Origin: Actinomycetota bacterium
GTDB lineage: Bacteria; Actinomycetota; Thermoleophilia; Gaiellales; Gaiellaceae
Direction: 5' to 3'
Length of the DNA stretch: 6,209 nt
Assembly: GCA_013816275.1 (NCBI GenBank)
Contig: JACDER010000094.1
Coordinates: 1-6,209 of the forward strand
Part shown: piece after piece, positions 1 to 5,241 of the stretch
Layout of the letters: each line of letters starts with the position of its first letter
How positions within the stretch are numbered: the stretch's first letter is position 1
Notes under the pieces: model-generated
Seen by the model: only the letters and a program-made list of their open reading frames with translations
What the model was told of the DNA's origin: nothing
Databases searched by the model: none
Position numbers and translations under genes: made by a program

Positions 1-512
1 CCTCGGGCCTGCTCTACGCGGTGAACAGGAAGTACGCCGGGGCCGATCAGGAGCTCAGAGAGGGTGATGAGGTGGCGCTCATTCCGCCCGTCTCGGGCGG
101 CTCCTTCCTCCTGAGCGAGGAGCCGCTCGACCTCACCGCGGCGGTCGCCGAGGTGTCGAACGAGCGCGCCGGCGCGATCGCGACCTTCGTCGGCACGACG
201 CGGATCGACTCACGCGGACGCGTCGTGCAGCACCTCGATTACGAGGCCTACCCGGACATGGCAGAAGACGTTATGGAGCGCATCGCGCAGGATTTGAAAT
301 CCAAATATGAGCTGTGCGAGATCGCGATCCACCATCGCATCGGCCGCGTCGGGATCGGCGAGACGAGTGTCGTGATCGCCGTGTCGGCCCCCCACCGCCA
401 GGACGCGCTGGCCGCCTGCCGCGACGCCATCGACACCCTCAAGGAGACAGTTCCCCTCTGGAAGAAGGAGGTCTACGAGGGCGGAGAGGAATGGATCGGG
501 AGGGGCTCCTAG
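1..512 (+). CDS. moaE: MoaD-MoaE fusion, molybdopterin synthase (3' part; 5' end outside window)
   Basis: Molybdopterin synthase adds two sulfurs to cyclic pyranopterin monophosphate to make molybdopterin in the cytoplasm. MoaD carries the sulfur as a C-terminal Gly-Gly thiocarboxylate and MoaE is the catalytic subunit. The first whole codon is at 3. The reading runs through a MoaD tail (AVNRKYAG, then REGDEVALIPPVSGG ending at 101) straight into a full MoaE domain without a stop. MoaE hallmarks are FVGTTR (about 186-203), the HHRIG block (330-344), SAPHR (381-395) and LKETVPLWKKE. The Lys codons at 441 and 462 match the two active-site lysines of E. coli MoaE (the LK and WK positions). Mycobacterial MoaX is a known fusion of this order and is cleaved after Gly-Gly; the same processing is inferred here. 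The MoaD start lies upstream. The stop overlaps the stop of the opposing gene by 4 bp. Family assignment is secure. Confidence 0.93.
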   Translation, partial: SGLLYAVNRKYAGADQELREGDEVALIPPVSGGSFLLSEEPLDLTAAVAEVSNERAGAIATFVGTTRIDSRGRVVQHLDYEAYPDMAEDVMERIAQDLKSKYELCEIAIHHRIGRVGIGETSVVIAVSAPHRQDALAACRDAIDTLKETVPLWKKEVYEGGEEWIGRGS

Positions 513-1876
513 CTCTCCGGCGTGTGCCTCAGGACCAGCGTGGTCGTCTCCGTGAAGGAACTTTCCCCGCTGTTCGGGACGGGCTCGGTTCGCTCGTACG
601 TCTTGGTGGCAACGGTGGCTCCGCCGACCCACGCCCAGCTCCCGAGCTTGAAGGAGGCGTACCCGTTGTCCGTCTCGGCGCGGTGGAGGAACGCGAAGAC
701 CGGGAAATACGTGTAGCCGTTCGGCGACGGCGAGTTCCCGCACGCGACCGTCGACTCCACCATTCCGGGATGCATCTCCAGCATGACGCCCGGCGCGCTC
801 GCCCCGAGATCGATGTCGAGGTCCGCGACGACGAGAGGCTGCGACCCGTGGCCCGTCGCCGGACTGCAGGCACTGTGCCCGCCGCCCACGTGCTGAAGCG
901 TCGCTGAGCCGCTGATGCGCGACAGGTCCGAGCTGACCTCGAGCTTGACCGTCGCGGTCACGTGCGTGTCGGCTGTCGCGCTCGGGATCACGACGGCGGT
1001 GTGACTGTCGTAGTAGTCGAGCTCGAAGTGAAGACACCTGCGCGCGCGCTCGAGCGCACTCGCCCCGGCGACGTGAATCCCGAACAGCCCGGCGAGCCGC
1101 TCGATCTTGAGCATCCTCTCGGCCTGGGTCAGGTCATGCGCGGCGCAGCGGTCCGACGCCTTGTCGAGCGCGTTCTGGAGGATCTTCGGCAAGAGGGCGA
1201 GGATCTCCGCCCGCTCCGCTTTGAACTCTCCGCCGAGACCCAGCAGCTCGACCTGTCGCAACCAGCCGAACGCGCTCGAGAGCGCGACGCCGGCCACCTG
1301 GTCGAGACGAAGCGCCCGCTTCATGACCGGCAGGACGTCGGCGGCGTAACGGACACGAAGGGCGGTGGTCGCCGTCGGAACGCCGTTCCAGGCTGCGCCC
1401 GGCCCCACGGCGGTGCCGACGCCGGAGAAGTGGACGACGCGGAGCTTGACCTGGCTTCCCGCCCGCGTGGAGGGATAACGGGAGATGTCCTTGCCGAGGC
1501 CGTACCAGGCAAGCGCCCGGGCGCCGGCCGCCCTCGAGGTCTGGACCATCAGCGTCGCCGCCTTCGCCAGCGCGAGCCCCTCGGGCCCGAACTGGACGCC
1601 CGCGGCGAGCCGGATCTTCTTCGGCTGGCCGCGCATCGCCGAGACGGGCGTCAGCGTGATCTCCGTTTCCTCGGCGAGCGCGCCTGCCGGGATTGAGAGG
1701 GTCAGGGTCGTCCCCCTTGCCGCCTGTGCGGTGATCGTGCCTCCCGCCCCGCCTATGGAGGCGCGTTCGCCTACCCGCCCGCGGCCAGCGAGACCGAGAC
1801 GTTCTTCGGCTTCCGCGCCGGCCGCTTCTTGCCCGGCGCGGAGCCGGACGCTCCCGATGGTTGACCCCTTCCTCAC
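509..1876 (-). CDS. Uncharacterised protein with ZU5-like N-terminal segment; 5' end doubtful
   Basis: I do not recognise a named family for the whole protein (455 residues from the GTG at 1876). Residues about 40-80 (ASIGGAGGTITA, then SIPAGALAEETEITLTPV) look like the ZU5-type beta module found in bacterial surface proteins, and LRVVHFSGVG (about 145-154) is a phrase that often follows such modules. Residues about 175-285 look helical. The C-terminal ~170 residues are rich in Thr, Ser and Val and look like beta strands. There are four cysteines (244, 281, 337, 379), which would suit disulfides in an exported protein, yet no signal peptide is visible. GTG 1876 is the only start upstream of the ZU5-like part, since a TAG precedes it directly; the next is an ATG at residue 81. 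Over the first ~35 codons a different frame has far better codon usage, so the gene may be frameshifted here. It also overlaps the divergent protease start. The body from about 1750 down to 509 looks truly coding; its function is unknown. Confidence 0.68.
   Translation of the reverse strand: MRKGSTIGSVRLRAGQEAAGAEAEERLGLAGRGRVGERASIGGAGGTITAQAARGTTLTLSIPAGALAEETEITLTPVSAMRGQPKKIRLAAGVQFGPEGLALAKAATLMVQTSRAAGARALAWYGLGKDISRYPSTRAGSQVKLRVVHFSGVGTAVGPGAAWNGVPTATTALRVRYAADVLPVMKRALRLDQVAGVALSSAFGWLRQVELLGLGGEFKAERAEILALLPKILQNALDKASDRCAAHDLTQAERMLKIERLAGLFGIHVAGASALERARRCLHFELDYYDSHTAVVIPSATADTHVTATVKLEVSSDLSRISGSATLQHVGGGHSACSPATGHGSQPLVVADLDIDLGASAPGVMLEMHPGMVESTVACGNSPSPNGYTYFPVFAFLHRAETDNGYASFKLGSWAWVGGATVATKTYERTEPVPNSGESSFTETTTLVLRHTPES
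1774..1872 (-). other. Stop-to-stop coding-like stretch in another frame (possible frameshifted N-terminus)
   Basis: On the minus strand, one frame off the ZU5-like gene, 33 codons run from a TGA (1875-1873) to a TAG (1773-1771). From the GCG codon onward, 26 consecutive codons end in G or C, while the annotated frame has about 8 A/T endings in the same span. The peptide reads SGSAPGKKRPARKPKN followed by VSVSLAAGG, typical of a basic linker before a beta domain. It has no start codon of its own. I read it as the original N-terminal part of the ZU5-like gene, out of frame through a mutation or a sequence error at about 1740-1775. A second change near 1873 would also be needed to reach a start. 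Confidence 0.45.
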
Positions 1877-2768
1877 CTACTTTCCCCACGCACAAGGTGC
1901 CGACAATCGGGAGGAACCGCAAGAGGTCCGTGTCCAGCTACCGTTGACCTCCGTGGAGCCGCTTCCGGAGCCGCAACGGGACTACGAACCGATCCAGCCC
2001 GAGCCTGCATGGCGGAGCCTTGCCCGGAAGCTTCTGGCGCCGCTCGCAGCCCTCGGAGTGATCCTCTACAAGTTCAAGTTCCTGATCTTCGCGGTCGCGA
2101 AGTTCAAGGTCTTCACCGTTGCGGCCTCGATGATCGTCTCCGTCGGCGCCTACGCGCTGCTCGGCGGCTGGTGGTTCGGAGTCGGCCTGGTCGGCCTCAT
2201 CTTCGTCCACGAGATCGGCCACGTGATCGAGCTGCGCCGCCAGGGCATTCCCGCCTCGGCGCCCCTGTTCATTCCGTTCCTGGGCGCCTTCGTCGGAATG
2301 AAGCAGATGCCGAAGAATGCCTGGAAGGAGGCGCAGGTGGCGCTCGCCGGCCCGCTGCTCGGAACCGCGGGCGCCGCAGGAGTCTGGATCGTCGGCGTCG
2401 CGCTCGACTCGAACTTCCTGAAGGCAATGGCGTTCATCGGCTTTCTGATCAACCTGTTCAACCTGTTGCCTATCGTCCCGCTCGACGGAGGACGCGCGGT
2501 CGCCGCACTGCATCCATCCATCTGGATCGCCGGGCTCGCCGGCCTGGGGGCGATGGCGTACTTCTTCCCCAACCCCATCCTGCTGATCGTCCTCCTGCTG
2601 GGAGCGATGGAGGCCTGGCAGCGGTGGCGCACGCGCAACGCGCCGGAGCTCCAGGAGTACTACCGGGTGAAGCCCTGGCAGCGCGCCGCGGTCGCCACCG
2701 TCTACCTCGGCCTGGCCGCGTTCCTCGTGCTCGCGATGAACGCGACGCACGTCCCCCGCCACTTCTGA
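1857..2768 (+). CDS. M50 (site-2 protease family) membrane metalloprotease
   Basis: This is an intramembrane zinc protease of the S2P/M50 family, which cuts membrane-bound substrates such as anti-sigma factors; the substrate here is unknown. From ATG 1857 it has 303 residues. A charged, proline-rich cytosolic-looking N-terminus (1-58) precedes about seven or eight hydrophobic segments (roughly 60-80, 84-103, 104-125, 162-184, 188-213, 221-237, 239-252, 276-296). Zinc site: HEIGH at 118-122 (His118, Glu119, His122). The second signature, NLLPIVPLDGG (203-212), supplies Asp210. Only ~90 residues, much of them hydrophobic, separate the two motifs, so there is no room for a PDZ domain, and no CBS pair follows. 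The start is uncertain: ATG 1857 overlaps the opposing gene's 5' end by 20 bp and has only a distant GGAG (1840-1843). TTG 1944 and GTG 1953 would give 274 and 271 residues and keep every domain. Reading upstream of 1857 is antisense noise. The stop overlaps the next start (TGATG). Confidence 0.9.
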   Translation: MVDPFLTYFPHAQGADNREEPQEVRVQLPLTSVEPLPEPQRDYEPIQPEPAWRSLARKLLAPLAALGVILYKFKFLIFAVAKFKVFTVAASMIVSVGAYALLGGWWFGVGLVGLIFVHEIGHVIELRRQGIPASAPLFIPFLGAFVGMKQMPKNAWKEAQVALAGPLLGTAGAAGVWIVGVALDSNFLKAMAFIGFLINLFNLLPIVPLDGGRAVAALHPSIWIAGLAGLGAMAYFFPNPILLIVLLLGAMEAWQRWRTRNAPELQEYYRVKPWQRAAVATVYLGLAAFLVLAMNATHVPRHF

Positions 2769-3475
2769 TGCCTAGGGAGAGCGGGGACCGGCGAGTCCTC
2801 GAGCGAGTCGATCCGAATCTCGTCGAGCACGCGGCCGAGATCGGGTACGAGTTCCTCCAGGGGTTCAAGGCGGTCGATTCGATCGGCCGCCCGGCGGCGA
2901 CCATCTTCGGCTCCGCCCGCATCCGCGAGGGCCACCCCATGTACGAGCTCGCGCGTCAGACCGGACGCCTGCTCGCCGAGGAAGGCTTCGCCGTCGTCAC
3001 CGGAGGCGGGCCAGGCCTGATGGAGGCCGCGAACCGGGGAGCCCGTGAGGCCGGAGGGGTCTCCGTCGGCTTCCGGATCAAGCTGGCCCGGTTCGAGCCG
3101 GAGAATCCGTACCTCGACATCAGCGTCCTCTTCGAGCACTTCTACGCGCGCAAGACCATGCTCGTGAAGGCCGCCGAGGGCTACATCCTCTTCCCCGGCG
3201 GCTTCGGAACGCTGGACGAGCTGTTCGAGTCGCTCGTCCTGATCCAGACCGGCGAGGTCGAGCACTTCCCGGCCGTCCTGATCGGCCAGAGCTACTGGGA
3301 GGGAATGCTGGCGTGGATCCGCAGGCATCCGCTGGCCGAGTCGATGATCTCACCGGAGGACCTCGACCTCCTGTTCGTCACGAACGACCCCGCCGAGGCG
3401 GTCGAGACGATCGTCGACTGCTACCGGCGCAAGTGCGCGGAATCGCCCGCAGAGTCCGTGGCAGACGCGCAGTAG
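2768..3475 (+). CDS. LOG/TIGR00730 family Rossmann-fold nucleotide 5'-monophosphate phosphoribohydrolase
   Basis: LOG-family enzymes hydrolyse the N-glycosidic bond of nucleoside 5'-monophosphates, releasing a base and ribose 5-phosphate. Plant and some bacterial members activate cytokinin nucleotides, while many bacterial members act on AMP or have an unknown substrate. The protein has 235 residues. Seen in order: an FGSAR strand-loop (47-51), the phosphate-binding GGGPGLMEAANRGA (79-92), ARKTMLVKAA (127-136) and the family signature PGGFGTLDE (143-151). Arg128 and Glu151 are in the positions expected of the catalytic Arg/Glu pair. An extra N-terminal ~40 residues (VDPNLVEHAAEIGYEFLQGF) is common in actinobacterial-type members. 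ATG 2768 overlaps the protease TGA by one base and has no Shine-Dalgarno, pointing to translational coupling. The last 55 bp overlap the opposing peptidase gene. Family is sure; the exact substrate is not. Confidence 0.93.
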   Translation: MPRESGDRRVLERVDPNLVEHAAEIGYEFLQGFKAVDSIGRPAATIFGSARIREGHPMYELARQTGRLLAEEGFAVVTGGGPGLMEAANRGAREAGGVSVGFRIKLARFEPENPYLDISVLFEHFYARKTMLVKAAEGYILFPGGFGTLDELFESLVLIQTGEVEHFPAVLIGQSYWEGMLAWIRRHPLAESMISPEDLDLLFVTNDPAEAVETIVDCYRRKCAESPAESVADAQ

Positions 3476-5217
3476 CGGTCGATCTCGGCGCGGATGACGT
3501 CGAGGCTCGAGCGCCAGAACTCCGGTGAGCGAATGTCGATGCCGAAGCGGGACGCGAGCGTGGCCGCGTCGGCGAGGCCGGTGGAGGAGAGCAGGTCGTC
3601 GTATCCCGCGCGGAGCTCATCCGGGTCGCTCTCGTAGCGGGCGTAGAGCCCGAGCCCGAACAGCAGCCCGAAGGTGTAGGGGAAGTTGTAGAACGAGCTG
3701 AAGTAGTAGTGCGGCTTCATCGCCCACATGTAGGGATGGAGAGCATCGCCGTCGAGGCCGTCCCCGTACGCCTCGCGCTGTGCCTCCAGCATCAACTCGC
3801 ATAGCTCGGTCACGGAGAGCTCTCGCCGCGCCCGGCCTTCGAGGAGACCGCTCTCGAACTGGAAGCGGCTGAGGATGTCGACGCAGACTCCAGCGGCCTC
3901 CTGCAGCGACCCCTCGAGGATCTCGAGCTGCTCGGCCGGGGAGCCCTCCGCCTCCTGCAGCGCTCCCTCGCGCACGATCGTCTCGCAGAAGATGCTCGCC
4001 GTCTCGGCGAGCGTCATCGGGGTCCGCTTCTGGATCTCGGTGCGGGAGGCGAGGTTGACGTTGTGGTAGCCGTGCCCAAGCTCGTGCGCGAGCGTGGAGA
4101 CGCCGTAGTAGGCCGGCGTGTAGTTGGCCAGGATCCTCGACTCGTCGCCGCGGACCGGCATGCAGAAAGCGCCGTCCCGCTTGCCCTCGCGCGGCTCGGC
4201 GTCGATCCAGTTCTCGCGGAACGCGCGCTCGGCGTACTCCCTCATTCGGTCGGAGTACGTGCCGAACTGCTCCACGATGAACTCGCGCGCGTCGTCGTAG
4301 CTCCACACTCGCCCCTCGCCGGGGAGCGGCGCGAACACGTCGTACCAGGCCAGCCGCTCGATCCCGAGCGAGTGCGCCTTTGCGTGGAAGTAGCGGCGAT
4401 AGTCGGGGAGCGACTCGCGGACCGCCTCGAGCATGGCATCGAGCGTCTCCCGGTCGATCGCGTTCCCGAAGAGCGCCTGGTCGAGCGCGGAGCCCCACTT
4501 CCGGCGGGCCGAGAGGACGTTCGTCGCCCCCTTGACCGAGTTGATCGCCGCGGCGAGGGGCACGGCCGACTGCTCCCAGACCTCGAGCTCGGCCTCATAT
4601 GCGCGCCGCCGCACGTCCCGGTCCGGGTTGGTCGCGAGGTTTCGGGCCTCGCTCATCGGAAGGCGGCGTTCTTCGCCTTCGAGCTCGAGCGTCACCATGA
4701 GCCGGGAAGTGACGTCGCCGTGCAACTTCCCCCAGGCTGTGGAGCCGGAAAGGGAGAGCTCGGCAGCGAGGTCCTCCTCGGCCTGCGACATCAGGTGCTG
4801 CGCGACGATCTGCGCGCGCCGGACGGCGTACTCGTGCTCGCGGGCCTGCTCCGAACGCGCGAGGAGCTCGTCGGCGTCGGCCGCACCCAGCCACGCGGTG
4901 ATCCTGGTCTGGAGATTGGACATGCCGACCGACTCCTGCATGAGCTCGCTCAGACGAGCCTGCGCGGCGTCGTTTCGTGAATCGACGGAGACCTCGCCGA
5001 ACAGGTAGGCCTCGAGGAGCGCATGGCGCTCGAGCAGCTCGTTGAGCTGTTCGATCACCGCGTCGAAATCCGAGTCGAGGCCGCCCGCGTCCACGAGCTC
5101 CCTCAGAGAGGCGGTATCCGCGCGGACGGTCTCCAGCGCAGACTGGAGCTCAGGGGACTCGGGGCCTGGGAAGAAGGGGGTCAGGTCCCAGTGCGGAAGT
5201 GCTTCCTGGACGGCCAT
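3421..5217 (-). CDS. pepF: M3 family oligopeptidase (PepF / oligoendopeptidase F-like)
   Basis: This is a soluble zinc oligopeptidase that cuts short peptides in the cytoplasm, as thimet and PepF-type enzymes do. From ATG 5217 it has 598 residues, a normal length for the M3B group. The N-terminal opening LPHWDLTPFFP (7-17) is the usual start of this group, which supports the chosen ATG; the open frame upstream runs antisense through selA and is ignored. A helical region (about 20-250) leads to the catalytic domain. The zinc motif is HELGHGYH at 378-385 (His378, Glu379, His382), with Glu405 in TLAETASIFCE the probable third ligand. The KPHYYFSSFYNFPYTFG block (501-517) carries the His/Tyr residues typical of the substrate site. 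There is no signal peptide. The ATG is 24 bp from the divergent selA start with no clear Shine-Dalgarno, and a TAGATT box lies 7 nt upstream, suggesting a leaderless mRNA. Its 3' end overlaps the LOG gene by 55 bp. PepF versus a general M3 name is a guess. Confidence 0.93.
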   Translation of the reverse strand: MAVQEALPHWDLTPFFPGPESPELQSALETVRADTASLRELVDAGGLDSDFDAVIEQLNELLERHALLEAYLFGEVSVDSRNDAAQARLSELMQESVGMSNLQTRITAWLGAADADELLARSEQAREHEYAVRRAQIVAQHLMSQAEEDLAAELSLSGSTAWGKLHGDVTSRLMVTLELEGEERRLPMSEARNLATNPDRDVRRRAYEAELEVWEQSAVPLAAAINSVKGATNVLSARRKWGSALDQALFGNAIDRETLDAMLEAVRESLPDYRRYFHAKAHSLGIERLAWYDVFAPLPGEGRVWSYDDAREFIVEQFGTYSDRMREYAERAFRENWIDAEPREGKRDGAFCMPVRGDESRILANYTPAYYGVSTLAHELGHGYHNVNLASRTEIQKRTPMTLAETASIFCETIVREGALQEAEGSPAEQLEILEGSLQEAAGVCVDILSRFQFESGLLEGRARRELSVTELCELMLEAQREAYGDGLDGDALHPYMWAMKPHYYFSSFYNFPYTFGLLFGLGLYARYESDPDELRAGYDDLLSSTGLADAATLASRFGIDIRSPEFWRSSLDVIRAEIDRYCASATDSAGDSAHLRR

Positions 5218-5234
5218 GACGCCCAATCTAGACT
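5207..5234 (+). promoter_or_regulatory. Putative selA promoter (-35 TGGACG, -10 TAGACT)
   Basis: TGGACG (5207-5212) matches four of six positions of TTGACA, and a 16-bp spacer leads to TAGACT (5229-5234), a TANNNT -10 box. Seven nt separate the box from the ATG at 5242, so the transcript would begin about at the start codon. The -35 lies inside the first codons of the divergent peptidase gene. Seen by eye only. Confidence 0.4.
5225..5230 (-). promoter_or_regulatory. Putative -10 box of the M3 peptidase gene
   Basis: On the minus strand TAGATT fits the TANNNT pattern of -10 elements and ends 7 nt before the ATG at 5217. Transcription would start at or just before the start codon, giving a leaderless mRNA as is common in actinobacteria. 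I see no convincing -35 at 16-18 bp. It overlaps the opposite-strand box of selA. Confidence 0.35.
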
Positions 5235-5241
5235 CTTCGGC

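Noticed and set aside
210..1037. 275-codon minus-strand open frame across moaE and the ZU5-like gene
   Set aside because: Arg/Asp/Gly-rich low-complexity translation, antisense to conserved MoaE, with no motifs.
1485..1856. Upstream extension of the protease reading frame to an ATG at 1485
   Set aside because: It runs antisense through the ZU5-like gene, its peptide is Pro/Ala/Arg/Ser-rich without domain character, and the protease family does not have such an extension.
2766..2768. Protease TGA as a possible selenocysteine codon, given selA nearby
   Set aside because: The frame beyond has no family match, the TGA overlaps the LOG start in a standard TGATG coupling, and no SECIS-like hairpin is evident.
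4063..4980. 305-codon plus-strand open frame inside the peptidase gene
   Set aside because: It is a shadow of the GC-rich M3 gene, whose own frame carries HELGH and other family motifs; the shadow shows none.
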